Of a stretch of DNA of 64,000 nucleotides, positions 22,085 through 32,594 are shown piece after piece (position 1 is the first letter of the stretch; each line of letters begins with the position of its first letter). The notes beneath the pieces were generated by a model, which worked only from the letters and a program-made list of their open reading frames with translations, searched no databases and was not told the DNA's origin. Location of the stretch: the NCBI GenBank assembly GCA_021399435.1, contig JAJTUP010000048.1, positions 62,001 through 126,000 of the forward strand, written 5' to 3'. The position numbers and the translations under genes are program-made. The DNA is from Diaporthe sp. PMI_573 (Eukaryota; Ascomycota; Sordariomycetes; Diaporthales; Diaporthaceae).

Positions 22085-23762
22085 ATGGATGATAGAGAGG
22101 TCGACGCCGCTGTTAATCAGCTGGCCGCCTACCGCAAGGATGACACCCTGAACGATATCCTAGCCCGCTATGAGACCCTCCTGAGCGACTACAAACGCCT
22201 CAAGAGCGATTACGAGGAGGAGAGAGAGGCTCGAGAAAAATGGAAGCAGGAAGCCAAAGGCCACCAGCGCAATCCCTTTGTGCTGGTTCTTGTCGACGCC
22301 GATGGCTACGTGTTTAATGATGACTGTAAACCTCAACTCACCCACGCTGCGCACCTCGAAGACAGCCGAATTCGCTAACCTCCGTTCGTTAGTAGTTGCT
22401 GCCGGTCAAGAAGGCGGCACTCGAGCTGCGAAGTTACTCAACGACACAATCAAGGCCAGCCAGAGAAAGAAAGGCCTGGAGAATTGTGAGACTATGGTCC
22501 GCGTCTACGCCAACGTCGCCGGCTTGTCGAAAGCCCTCGCCAAGGCTAACCTCCTGGGCGCTGACAAACGTTCGCTGGCCCCCTTTATCGCCAATTTCAA
22601 CAGGTCCTACGGCCTGACCGATTTCGTCGACGCCGGAGAGTTTAAGGAGAACGCTGACTTCAAGCTTCGCGAGATGCTCAGGCTCTACGCTGAGAACGCG
22701 CAGTGTAAACACATCTATTTTGCCGCCTGCCACGACGCCGGCTACGTCTCGCAGCTTACCGCCTACCGAGGGCACAGCGACCGCTTCACGCTTATCAGAA
22801 CGTCCGGCCTCCATTTCCATGAGGAGTTTACAAAGCTTGGCCTGGGTATTGAGGAGTTGCCTGGGGTCTTCCGCGCTACCGGTTCTGCTATGGATGTGTT
22901 ATACCCTAAGCCAATACTGGGGAAGCCCAACACAGCCCCGCTTCCCTCCAGGAGCCGGCCCACAGAGTCGAGAGATATCTGCGCCTTCCACTCGGTGGGT
23001 AGGTGCAAATATGGAGAAACCTGCAAGAACCTGCACGTTGGTCCTTCGCCATCGCCTCTTGCGCTCAGGCCTTCCAAGCTGAGTCGGTCTTCCTGGCGGA
23101 ATGGAAGTGAACCTTACGACACGTCCGATTATTCCTTGCCAGCTAAAAATCATGCCGCTTCCAACCGAAGCTACCTACAGCAGCCCGACCTCTTCGCTAA
23201 ACTGCCGAAGAGAGACGAAATTCCAGACGGCCACATGGCCGTCAATGCTTCACAGCAGCGCCTCGACGCTTACATCCCCGTTCCGACCTCAGAGTCCGAG
23301 AACCGCCTCAAACTCAGGTCCTCGATGCAGCGGCTCTGCAATTCGAAACATCTAACCGGGTCTTGTCCCAATCCACATTGCGAATACGACCACAACCCGC
23401 TCGAAGAAGACCTCATTCCCACTCTCGAGTGGCTCGCCAGGTCGTTGCCCTGCCCCCGACGCGACAAGTGCCGTAACGCGTCTTGCACGTCCGGCCACCT
23501 CTGCCAGAAGCATGACTGCAAGCACCGCGGCGGAAAGGGCTTCTGCAGATTCCCCTGGAGCCTGCACTACGATGACCTTGGTGTTGATCGTTATGTGTAC
23601 GCTATATCGAACAGACAGTCCAACTCACAGCACGAGCGGTCTACCACGCCTTCACCGTCTGACCACGCGAACGAAAACGGAAATAGATATGATGACGCTG
23701 AACAAGAGGAGGAGGAGGACATTCCCAGCCCTAACGGCGGAATTGCAGTAGGCGCGTTGTGA
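22085..23762 (+). CDS. CCCH zinc-finger protein, 536 aa
   Basis: ATG at 22085 (MDDREVDAAVNQLAAYRKDD). One 67-bp intron, 22326-22392 (GTAAAC..GTTAG with GCTAAC branch), phase 1, joins GYVFNDD to LVAAGQEGG. A coiled coil (residues about 20-60) precedes a conserved domain of roughly 210 residues beginning FVLVLVDADGYVFNDD; Asp-rich motifs and the length suggest a Rossmann-like fold known from fungal CCCH proteins. A CCCH finger follows near residue 276 (CAFHSVGRCKYGETCKNLH, C-x7-C-x5-C-x3-H), with two more Cys/His clusters near the C-terminus (CNSKHLTGSCPNPHCEYDH and CPRRDKCRNASC). Probably RNA- or DNA-binding in the nucleus. Open throughout. Confidence 0.88.
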
Positions 23763-24639
23763 GACCCTCGCATCAAACGCGCGCGGCAAGAACACAGTGG
23801 AATATGTCCAAACAAGTCAGGCTCAGCCTGCATGCCGGATAATCTTTTTATGGGTTATCGCTTGATCAAGATTCGACCATCCGAACCGACAAACATCCTG
23901 AAGAACACCTCTATGAAAATCAAGGTATCCTGAAAGGATATCTAAGTGCTTGTAATCCTAAAAAGGGTGCTAGTTTGGCAGTTCACAGAAAGGAAAACAA
24001 CGGTGGGATATTGTACAATGGGAGAAGCATGGACCAGTCTCTTGCAATGGTGCAAATTGCTCAATGATGAGAAGAGATGACATATTGGAGGTATAATGGC
24101 TGATGATGGTTTTGAATCAGCCTCTGCATGAAAAAGTCTAGGGTTCGACACAACAAACGTGTCGAAATACTCAAACCAGATGGCAGGAAACTGTCCATCA
24201 TCACATTAAAAGGAAAAGAAAGAGGCACGTGTTGTGGGATTTCCTTGGGGGGTTTCGTTTTCGTTTAAAAAGCTTAGTGTGTATCCAGTGATACTCTTCG
24301 CCAGATGGTTTGAGGTTGTTGGTCTATAACACTTGGGCTGGATGATGAGGCAGCACAAGAGGCCTTGATCGTGGTCGAAGTTGAAAGCAGTTCTAAGACT
24401 GAATCATAACTGCTATCAACTCATGATAATGCATAAAAGCACCGATCATGGATATCTCCTCGAGATTCACCCAGGGAAGCTTTGCAAGTAGCAGAATTGA
24501 TTTTCCATCATCGTTTCCTCGGAGGGTATTCATTTGTGGGAGGAATACGTCCCTCGGCGATATCGTTGCTGGTCCAAGTACCTACCAACTGAGTGTTATC
24601 GCAACAGTGACACTATATCCTCCACAGGCAATTGCGAAT
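23763..24639. other. Intergenic, nothing recognised
   Basis: AT-richer than the flanking gene; short frames only. It is the 3' flank of the CCCH gene and runs into a hAT relic. Confidence 0.5.
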
Positions 24640-25180
24640 GGCTTCATCAAGAACTTCGACAAGAAGTAGTCCCAACGACTTCTAATGGAATGGATCGTGG
24701 AGGCCAACCTCTCGTTCGAAACGGCAGAACACGACAAGCTCAGGAAGATTTTCGCATATCTGAACCCTTGCGTGAAGCTCTGTGACGCCAATCTTTCCGC
24801 AACATCTATTCGCAGGAAAATCGTGGCATCATACGAACAGCACAAGACGAAGGTTATGGAGGTCCTCCAGAGCTCTCCCGGCCTAATTCACGTCTCTTTT
24901 GATGGCTGGAGGTCCGGAAATCGGCACGCGTTATATGGGATTATGTGCTTCTTCCAAGGCGAGAAAAACAAGCCCCGCAGAATCGTCCTTGGAGTACCCG
25001 AGGTCTCTACTCGCCATTCTGGCACAAATATTGCAGCAGAAGTCCTCAAGATTATCGATTCATATGGTATAAAGAATAAGATCGGGTATTTCACGCTTGA
25101 TAACGCCGAAAACAACGACTCAGCAATGGCTGTGATCGGAGGAGAGTTGGGCTTCGACCTCCGCGGCCTCAAAAGAGTCA
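24640..25180 (+). pseudogene. hAT transposase core fragment
   Basis: The frame (main part from 24685) gives MEWIVEANLSFETAEHDK, LIHVSFDGWRSGNRHALYGI and NKIGYFTLDNAENNDSAMAV, colinear with the intact hAT transposase at 35,426-37,917. Just upstream, NGFIKNFDKK followed by TAG (near 24,667) and a frame change continue the similarity, so the N-terminal part is broken by a stop and a shift. Similarity ends at GGELGFDLRGLKR, where the intact copy goes on to RCIGHTINL. A fragment without termini. Confidence 0.82.
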
Positions 25181-25753
25181 AGCATATCGCAGTCGACGAA
25201 AGACAGGCCCGGTACTTCGGTTATGAGGCATGGTTCGATAGAACTGTTCCCGACGAGATACCTCGCGATCTTCGTAGGTTGGGTCTGGAGTATCCAATTT
25301 TCACCAACAGAGTTTCCTGTCCCTCAGTCTTTGCTCCACTAAGCTTTGTTTATCATCTCTTTCTAATTTGTCTCAAGAAAGGGTCTAAGGGGAAAGGTGT
25401 AATTTATAAGCTTCCTGTATTGCTTTGTGGAATGTTCCAGAACTGTTGTACGACGGGGTCTTAAAGTTTACTTAGCCAATAATCACAGTATAAAATCCTT
25501 GCAGTGCTAAACAGTAGCCGGAGATTCATAGAGAACCGAACAAATGGAGAAGAGCGGTATGGCCACTGCCACAAGGATAGATGTCATCGATATCAGCACA
25601 ATACCACAGCATAAGTCGTGGAAGCAAGCATTACTATATACAGTATCATCAATTAATGACATAGATAAAATATGAGAACTATAGAATCAAGCATGGGGAG
25701 CAAAGACAGGAGCCAAAAAGTTTTTTGAGGACTGGGTCCCTAACTGATTGTCA
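25181..25753. other. Intergenic, nothing recognised
   Basis: Continuation of the open frame to 25464 does not resemble hAT or any family I know. The remainder is AT-rich. Confidence 0.45.
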
Positions 25754-25761
25754 GTAGGCTA

Positions 25762-26652
25762 CAGGGTAGGGAATCAATCCATCCACGTCAATATCCGACT
25801 TTGTGGATTGAATTGACGGCTTACTCAGCAGAGTGCTCGTGGATTGATGTCCACAGGGCTGTCCGTGGATTGATGTCCATAATATTGAACCCGTGGAAGA
25901 CCCCTGTCGCACTAAATCGGGTTTCCTATTCGGGCAATTTTTGAAGCTACCGCCGAACCTGTAGATTGCCTCACTCCTCACATTCATCCGAACAAGCCCG
26001 TTCAACAGACTCCTCCAGCGCTGTATCGTCAAGCAGCATGTTATCGACACCTTCGATAATGCCTGCACACATGGCATACAGATCCATCGTCGGGATGTTT
26101 TGGATTGAATCTCGACCCCGTAATTCCATACACATGATAGGGTATCTTTGCTGCGCTCGGCCAGCGTGAATCCTTCCAGACGCGGAAGATCCTCCGCTCC
26201 TCATCACTTGTTGGTGCCCAAGTAGAAGGCTGGCGGACTTCGGGGTCCGGATCCAGACTAGGCAGAGGGACCTCGGCATGCCCGTCGTTGTTGGTCGGTA
26301 GTTTAGGGTCAAAAGGAAAGTCCGCCATCTCGAGATTGAAGGTTCACCGACCGTATGAATCAAGTAAATGAGGAGACATTTTAGGCTCAGTCGTTATAAC
26401 GCGTCACGACGTGTCAGAACGCGTCCGAGGTATTGCCTGATTAGATGTGTTAGTGTTTGCGCAGAGATATATAGCAAATATTAACGAAATATATCAGGGC
26501 ACCCATACCCCTGACTAGCGTCCACGTCAATCCACATCTCAATCCACGAGCCCCCACCGGTGGATGGATTGATTACATAACAACAGGTCTCGTGGATTGA
26601 AGTCAATATATTGATCAATACCGTGGAAGTCGTGGATTGATTCCCTACCCTG
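25762..26652. mobile_element. Non-autonomous hAT element, 891 bp, perfect 8-bp target duplication
   Basis: Ends are a 20-bp perfect inverted repeat, CAGGGTAGGGAATCAATCCA (25762-25781) and its complement (26633-26652). The flanks are the identical octamer GTAGGCTA (25754-25761 and 26653-26660), diagnostic of hAT transposition. Subterminal regions carry many copies of the motif GTGGATTGA in both orientations, probable transposase-binding sites. No transposase signature lies inside; an unrelated small frame occurs near the middle (26041-26328). Perfect repeats imply a recent insertion. Confidence 0.93.
26041..26328 (-). CDS. Small unidentified ORF inside the non-autonomous hAT element
   Basis: A 95-codon frame starting MADFPFDPKLPTNNDGHAEV, rich in Pro and Asp, then WAPTSDEERRIFRVWKDSRW. 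An overlapping frame (to 25971) ends in an acidic tail (ALEESVERACSDECEE), so a spliced product using both is conceivable. It is not similar to hAT transposase motifs. It could be a fragment of a captured host gene or chance. I do not recognise a family. Confidence 0.3.
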   Translation of the reverse strand: MADFPFDPKLPTNNDGHAEVPLPSLDPDPEVRQPSTWAPTSDEERRIFRVWKDSRWPSAAKIPYHVYGITGSRFNPKHPDDGSVCHVCRHYRRCR

Positions 26653-26660
26653 GTAGGCTA

Positions 26661-27060
26661 GTTCTGTCTCTGTTAGCGGTTTCTTCACGAGTACCCCGTC
26701 ACTACAAGCGCAGTCTGCCAAGCCACGCAAGCCACAGACCCACACCACCACTACTAAAAAACGTCGTGTCCTAGTATCACATACCAACCAAAGCTACCCC
26801 CTTTGCTCACTCTCCCACACACGCACGCAAGCATTCGCACGCGCTTTACTCTCAACCTTCTCCCCCTCTCTCTTCTACTACCTTCGACCTTTCCCGTCCG
26901 CATCATCACAGATCACGCGTCAGAACTTAGAACAAGCTTCACACCACCCGCTCTGTAGCTTTTAAACGCACACACACCCACACGCATACTGTACGCCCTC
27001 ATGACAGTACTAAAAAACCACCAGGAATTCCAAATCACTCTGAATCTATCTTCTTTTCAT
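26661..27060. other. Intergenic, pyrimidine-rich
   Basis: CT-rich sequence leading to the LINE ORF1 fragment; it may be the 5' UTR of a diverged LINE copy, but it does not match the 5' UTR of the large LINE by eye. Confidence 0.35.
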
Positions 27061-27071
27061 CTTCTGGACAT

Positions 27072-27361
27072 ATGGCGGAGAATTTAGGCTTGTGGCAGAT
27101 GTCTGGTGCGGCGCGCGGCGCTTCAGACGTCATCGACGTCATGGGAGGCGATTCCGAAACTCCGGGAGCGGGGCATCGCCGCCCCCAGCGCAAGAGGGTG
27201 AAAACGGCGAAGGCGATGGAGGCGATGCGACAGGAAGACGATATGGATTGGGAAGAGGAAAACGGCAGTGATAGGGTGCTGAGAAACGACGAAAACCTCA
27301 CAATTCGGGCTGCAGCCGCCGACGACGCGAGCGAGGCGAGCCGCGGCCCAGAACAACCCGT
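27072..27361 (+). pseudogene. LINE ORF1 N-terminal fragment
   Basis: MSGAARGASDVIDVMGGDSE followed by a basic segment (RRPQRKRVKTAKAMEAMRQ) parallels MSGVANPASDVIVVMEGEQ and RPLRKRTRTTRALESKQQ of the ORF1 at 18,269-19,579. The likely start is the ATG of MSGAA, twelve codons downstream... of a non-homologous leader at 27072. Similarity stops at the junction with a hAT fragment near 27,362. Confidence 0.7.
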
Positions 27362-27955
27362 ATGACGCCGATGTATAACTCGGGATGGGCTAAAATGGAC
27401 AAGTACTATCGCCTTACTGATGAATCGGCTGCCTACGTTGCGGCGATTGTGCTCCACCCTTCGCATAAATGGCACTACATACACGAGAACTGGAAGAAGG
27501 AATGGGTTGAGCCGTCGAAGAAGTTGATAGAGGCACTGTGGGATGAGTACAAACCTGTGGAGCCGCATCTTCCTCTATCTGAGGTCCCGTCAACGACTAC
27601 GAACGAGTTCTTAAATTGGAGAAACAAGCATCTACAACCAGCGCTTATCACAGACGAGTATGAGCGCTATTGTAAGTCTGAGCGGGTTTATGGGTTTACG
27701 AGCGCCCTTGCATGGTGGCTGGAGGAGACACAGCAAAAGAACTACCCCAACCTGAGCAAAATGGCTGTGGATATACTGTCAATTCCTGCAATGTCTGCTG
27801 AGCCTGAACGACTCTTCTCTGGGGCAAAGATAACCATTACAGATCGTCGAAATCGACTTGGGAGTGATATGGTTGAAGCATTAGAATTCTTGAAGTCATG
27901 GTTTAGGATACGGGATTTTCAAGGCGACGATATTCTCGCCGCGGCAGTTGAATGA
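27362..27955 (+). pseudogene. hAT transposase C-terminal fragment
   Basis: Encodes the C-terminal ~190 residues of a hAT transposase: GWAKMDKYYRLTDESAAYVA, IVLHPSHKWHYI, and the dimerisation motif NLSKMAVDILSIPAMSAEPE then RLFSGAK. It ends with its own stop (DILAAAVE). The upstream half is replaced by LINE ORF1 sequence, an abrupt fusion of two transposon fragments. Downstream DNA (27,960-28,137) holds many CAATAT/ATATTG motifs, probably the subterminal repeat of this copy, ending near CAACACTG at about 28,138. Confidence 0.85.
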
Positions 27956-27959
27956 TGAA

Positions 27960-28138
27960 GGTCACGTGGAATATATTGGATATATTGTCACACTGCCAAT
28001 ATATTGGGTTCTTGGCAATACAATACAATATGGACCAATGCCATATTGCGTAATACAATACGCACCACCTGACAATACAATAATATTGCGAGGGTTCCAT
28101 ATTGCCAATATACGTATTGTTTATATTATTAGCAACAC
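27960..28138. repeat. hAT 3' subterminal repeat region, CAATAT-type
   Basis: AT-rich stretch with repeated AATATATTGG, CAATACAATA and complements in both orientations, followed by CAACACTG, which would be the complement of a CAGTGTTG terminus. It fits the 3' end of the hAT fragment just upstream. Confidence 0.45.
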
Positions 28139-28316
28139 TGAGCCGCATAGTACGCCGGTGGAAGGTCAGTATCTTCAGGGAATCGATTCTGCCAATTCAG
28201 CTGCTGGTTGTTGTAGTACTCGGCGCATTTTGACCACGCGGCATCTGCGCAGCTTTGAAGGTACTTCCATGTAAAGTTATTATCGTCCTCAGAGTGGATG
28301 TCGTGGTGGTGATCCT

Positions 28317-29487
28317 CAGTGATGTTATTGGATTGGAGGCAATTTGGATTGGACTGGATTTGTCGGAAAATGGCTGGACTGGATTTGGGTTTCTCGAAGA
28401 TTTGGACTGGATTGGATTGATTGGCAACCAGCTCCTGGAGCTCCAATGGTCTAACCTGATAAGGCAAGAGCTAAGCCTAATTGAGTGGTCATGAGGAGTC
28501 TCCCGTCGCAGCTGCCGTCGCAGACCACGACACGACGCGCGAACTATCGTTCCGCTATTGGGTTAACATCCAACGCGTGCAGATTGCTACGCTATTAAAA
28601 GCATGGAGGCAAACGCGTCGCTCGCGACTTCAGCAGTCCTTCTACTGTGGCAGACGTGTCTGAACAGTCCACTCACCAGCTACACCATGGCCACTATCTC
28701 CAGCTATTTCGGTGCTGCCAGCGGTCGCCGTCCTGATTCTGACAGAGTTATTCTTGCTCCAACATATATTAGTCCTCGCCCAAACGACCCCGACGGAACC
28801 CTGATCGAACCCGACGAATTCAAGCTGAATGGGAAGCAATATGTACGCTACTCTGTTGTGGCAAAGTCCCAAAAGCACCCCAAGAAAAGGACATCAGTCG
28901 TCTGGCAGTATGGTGAAGACATACAACTCAAGCAGGACCCGACGAAGACGTTCTGGTACTGTTATCTGTGCGAACAGCAGCAGCGCCAACAGGGACTTCC
29001 TATTTCCGGCAAGGGCAATTGTACTACCTTAAACCACCTGGAATCGAAACACCAAATCATCGCTCACGGCTCCGGATGGACGTCATTGAAGCCAGCGAGT
29101 GCTTACGAGCTTGGTATGGTCGCCCGGAGCAGAAGGCATTTGATGACTCTGCCATCGGTTTGATGGAGGGTGAGGCAGGGAGTACAGTTGGGGCGGATGG
29201 GCTGGGTGAGGGAGAGGAAGGCGGCGAAGATGATGGAAGCGAGAAGAACATACTGGAGACGCAAGTTGCTAGAGAACATGAGCTCCGTAGTTAGGTGGTG
29301 TCATAACCCAAGGACAAGAACAGTTCTACTCCAAGTCTGCTTATTCAGCGGCTCATTGATTGTCCCAAAAGGGTAAAAATATGAACTGGATCGGTTCTGG
29401 ATATCCTGGAGGCTGCCTGTCCCCACGTCTGGACTGGATTGGATCGAGGCTCGGATCCAGCTCCAATCCAATCCAATAACATCACTG
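28317..29487 (+). mobile_element. Nested internally deleted hAT element, 1,171 bp, perfect 8-bp duplication
   Basis: Ends are 21-bp perfect inverted repeats, CAGTGATGTTATTGGATTGG plus A (28317-28337 and complement 29467-29487). The octamer GTGATCCT flanks both sides (28309-28316 and 29488-29495). Subterminal DNA is packed with GGATTGGA/CTGGATT motifs. Inside is a remnant transposase in which the N-terminal BED region is joined directly to the last C-terminal segment. It sits within another hAT transposase gene, whose reading frame is continuous across the insertion once the element and one octamer are ignored. Confidence 0.95.
28603..29294 (+). pseudogene. Deleted hAT transposase: BED finger fused to C-terminus
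   Basis: A frame from 28603 (a plausible start is the ATG in SYTMATISSYFG near 28,687) gives a BED-type zinc finger: SVVWQYGEDIQL, FWYCYLCEQQ and LNHLESKHQI (C-x2-C ... H-x4-H). At about 29,055 the sequence jumps, in the neighbouring frame, to SRLRMDVIEASECLRAWYGR, the end of a hAT dimerisation region. The whole catalytic core is deleted. Classic internal-deletion derivative. It might still make a BED-only peptide able to bind element ends. Confidence 0.82.
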
Positions 29488-31090
29488 GTGATCCTTCGTC
29501 TCGCTTATCTCTCGAAGAAGGCAGTCCAAAGTTGAAAACCAGTCAGCAAGTGACGTCTTCTTACCTTCAGAGAGCAAAGTTGCAGCGTAGAAGTCTTTTA
29601 GAGCGAGTTCAACCTTTTCAAGCTCGAACCAGTGCTGTCCATCAAGTTTAAAGTTCGCAATCCCTTGAGAGCCTTTCCCAGGTACATGGCGAGCTGAGAA
29701 GATCTCTAAACGTTCCCGAACATTCAATGCCCGTGTAATTGAATGAAACCATGAATTCCAGCCGGTCGAGTTGTTCTGGATAAGCTCGAGCCCGTCGAAT
29801 TCAGAGAGATCTCCGCCGATAATGATTGCAGCAAACTCCTCACGGCGTTGTGGAGTAAGCCTAATGTATCGTACGAGGTTGTGAAGCCGACCTAAACATC
29901 CAAATTTTTTCCAGAGCTCTTCCACCTTCGCATAGTCTCCGCGTTGATAGTGCTTTTCAAGCTTTGCTAGATACTTCTCACAGTTCCGACCCATGAGAAA
30001 CGCCTGGCAGCAGAGGTTGACAATGTGGCCCAAGCAGCGAAGTCGGCGGTGGCGACGTTGTTTCGAGTCCATCCATGGGCAGAGCTCCTTGAGTATGAAT
30101 TCAACAGCGGTGTCATTTGACGAGGCGTTGTCCAGCATGAAGTATCCAATCTGATCTCCGCCAATATCATATTCTTTTAGCAATTCAAGAACAACTGATC
30201 CAAGATCCTCGCCAGTGTGTTCGCCGTACACACGTCGTATACCCAAAACGGTAGTTCGTCGCTTGCCGGTAGTGTCAATCCACATGGCGATGACACCTAG
30301 AATAGCGTAAGGGTTTGGCGAAGTCCAGAGATCAAAGGAGATGGAGATTCTACTCCGCGAGCGCTGGAGGTCCTCTCTGAGCCGTTGCTTCTTCGACAGA
30401 AAGGCGTCCATAACCCAGTTTCGAATAGTTTTCGCTGCCTTGGGGAGGTGATTGAGAAGTGCCGGATTCAAAAGAAGAGTAGTTCTCGGAATACTGATTT
30501 TCTAATTGAAAGAAAGCAATATAGCAGTACACAATCCAACGAATCAGAAGCTCTTTGAACTTCTCAATTGAGTCTTTCCAGAAGAAGGCATTCGTAGCAG
30601 CCGCGCTCTTCTGCTGCTCCAGTACAGACTTCCGTACAGAACCATTCCTCTTGATACCACTCTGGGGATCAATCTGGTACTTCTGTTCTAGGTGATTTCT
30701 GACCCTAGAAGTGCCATTGATAACAAACAATTCTTGCTTGTTCTTTCCAACAGTGCACTCGTGGCAGTAATACACCTCTTTCTGATCGCTACCCTCGAAT
30801 GTATTGGAGGCCATACTTCCAGATATGTGATGAACCTGGACGAAATCCCTTCTTTGCAATTGTCGCGCGTTTCACGTACGTGATACGGTCCTGTACGAAC
30901 TCATCCGGAGGTTCGTGATATCGAAGAACAGGGACAGGTGACAGAGTAGGGGTGGGTGACGGTGTAGGGACAGGAGATGGTGTAAGAGACGTTGAAGACT
31001 CCATAACAATAGTATACAAGCAGGTTGTTATGGACTTGATTGTTTTATGTGAGTGGAAAACAGCCGTTCTCAGGGGTTCATTCCTAATCC

Positions 31091-31132
31091 TTATCCTTAT
31101 CCTTATCCTTATCCTTATCCTTATCCTTATCC
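31091..31132. repeat. (TTATCC)7 microsatellite
   Basis: Seven perfect hexamers preceded by a related TAATCC unit. It lies in the 5' flank of the outer hAT transposase. The unit is not the fungal telomere repeat TTAGGG. Confidence 0.95.
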
Positions 31133-31179
31133 ATCCGTGAATGTTCTAACTGCATTAGGCTAAGATTCAGCCACCCCGA

Positions 31180-31313
31180 TCTATTTATAGCAGTTAATGG
31201 TCGGACCGGTCGGACCGGTCGGACCATGGTCTCGAGAAATCGCCAGACCAGACCGAGTCTTGGTGGTCTAGACCAGACCGAGACCAAGACAGACCAGACC
31301 ATTCCGATCACTG
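31180..31313 (-). promoter_or_regulatory. 5' end of outer hAT: TATA box, GGTCGGACC array, terminus
   Basis: On the minus strand, the terminus CAGTGATCGGAATGGTCTGG begins at 31313. Inside are GGTCTGGTC-type motifs (31,255-31,300), three tandem GGTCGGACC palindromes (31,199-31,225), and a TATAAATAG box (complement of 31,181-31,190), about 175 bp before the putative transposase start at 31012. This looks like a complete hAT subterminal binding region with promoter. The matching 3' terminus is missing. Confidence 0.6.
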
Positions 31314-31413
31314 GCGCTGTGTGAGCGTCTTTGAGATGTCAACAATTGACTTCCTAGATATTGCCCCAAACCTAACGGAAGTGGTATCCGAGGAAACCTC
31401 GGATAGTAATAGT

Positions 31414-32029
31414 CTAGAAATTAAAACTCTTGACAATAGCTATTAAGTTGGTTGTAAACAGTCGTCGCTTGTTAGCCCACGCCAATTGCAGCTTATTTTC
31501 CCGGAGAGAGGTAAGGGTGAGTTGACCAACCGGAACAGGTGGAATAAGAGGCTCGCCGCTGCGGGCCTTCTTGGCCTCAACCGCGTCTTTAAGCTGCTGG
31601 ATGATCTTTCTCACTTCTGGATCATCTTCGCCTTCGGTAAAGTCTGGGGACTGACCAAACGTGGTACTTTGGCAAGGTGATTCTGTTGCCGTTGGACGTG
31701 CTTGGCCATGGTTTTAGAACAGTATTTGCACCGAACGCGGAATTGGGGCTGCTGCAAAGTGTTCATGAACACCACGGGTCTTAGGGCGACCCCCTTTGTT
31801 ACTCATCGTGATAGTTGCATGTCCTTTACTTTTCAACACTGAAGAAGGGAATTTGGCGATGTTTTGTGCGCACACGGATGCACTAAACCTATTCCATGTA
31901 TTCACTAATCCTAATACGGCTAGATACTAACCCTAAATGGGAGAGTTTTTGACGTAAATTACTGCCAAAAACCCCCGTTAGGAATTTGACTGTCAAATAC
32001 CGTTTTTGACGGTCAAAAACGGAACCCTA
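31414..32029 (-). pseudogene. hAT 5' end and N-terminal transposase fragment
   Basis: The minus strand opens at about 32029 with TAGGGTTCCGTTTTTGACCG, and TTTTTGACGGTCAAAAACGG-type palindromes follow, a plausible hAT terminus with subterminal repeats. The coding part reads SNKGGRPKTRGVHEHFAAAP (31714-31905) and, in a later frame, MRKIIQQLKDAVEAKKARSG with a QLTLTSLREN segment (31414-31614), as in N-terminal regions of fungal hAT transposases. It is cut at about 31,430-31,313, where the outer hAT begins. Confidence 0.6.
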
Positions 32030-32594
32030 GCACAGATACGTCACTTCTTGAGACGAAATGTACGTCATAGATAGAAGCCAGACCACAAGTGGAGGCGAGG
32101 GGACAGCGGCCACACCAAAGGTGTGGTGAAGTGGGGCCTGCTGATTCGTTCGGCAAAGCGTCGGCTGTTCGCTAAACCTCTGCATCCGGGCACAGCTGTG
32201 GAGAAATCGCGGCTCAAACCGGTGTAGGAATCAATCAATCAATTACGATTAGAATCAATCTCGAATCAATCTAAAGAGAAAAAGATCAATCCGAAGAGGA
32301 ATCAAAGAATTGAGTGGTGGACCGAGTCGTGGATGGAATCGGACGTAAACAGCGCGTCTCAGACGCGTCGGTCGGACCGAGCTCGGACCAAAACACCGAA
32401 AGCGGCTCAGCTGTCGGGAGAAGGTGTGGTTGTGCGGCAGAGGCGGTGAAGATGGCAAGGCTAACTCTAGCCACATGCGCGGAAAACCTCCATGACTAAG
32501 CCAACTCGGGTGTTCGATCCGCCACCATTGCGAGCGTCTGCCATCACTGTATTACTATCTCTCCACTTCCATTTGAATCATTCGCCTGTCGCTG
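32030..32594. other. Intergenic, 5' flank of the kinase gene
   Basis: Includes an AATCAATC-rich low-complexity patch (32,226-32,305). No gene recognised; the FunK1 promoter should lie here. Confidence 0.45.

Larger units (their letters stand above)
28129..31012 (-). pseudogene. hAT transposase, split by a nested hAT element
   Basis: Reading from 31012: a Pro/Thr/Ser-rich leader (SPVPTPSPTPTLSPVP), a BED-like finger (SSHIWKYGLQ, YYCHECTVGK, RNHLEQKYQI), then the core from 30471: ISISFDLWTSPNPYAILGVI, QIGYFMLDNASSNDTAVEF, RCLGHIVNLCCQAFLMG, RLHNLVRYIR. At 29,495 the frame meets an inserted element; past it, from 28,308, the frame resumes without loss (HSEDDNNFTWKYLQSC, CAEYYNNQQLNWQ) and is cut near 28,138. 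Frames change near 30,800 and 30,470, so the gene was already damaged or has an unrecognised intron. The C-terminal dimerisation motif is missing. Confidence 0.85.

Noticed and set aside
31091..31132. Possible internal telomere repeat
   Set aside because: The unit is TTATCC, not TTAGGG, and is better described as a microsatellite.
32500..32530. tRNA-like T-loop string (GTTCGATCC)
   Set aside because: No cloverleaf could be formed around it; acceptor and anticodon stems are absent.
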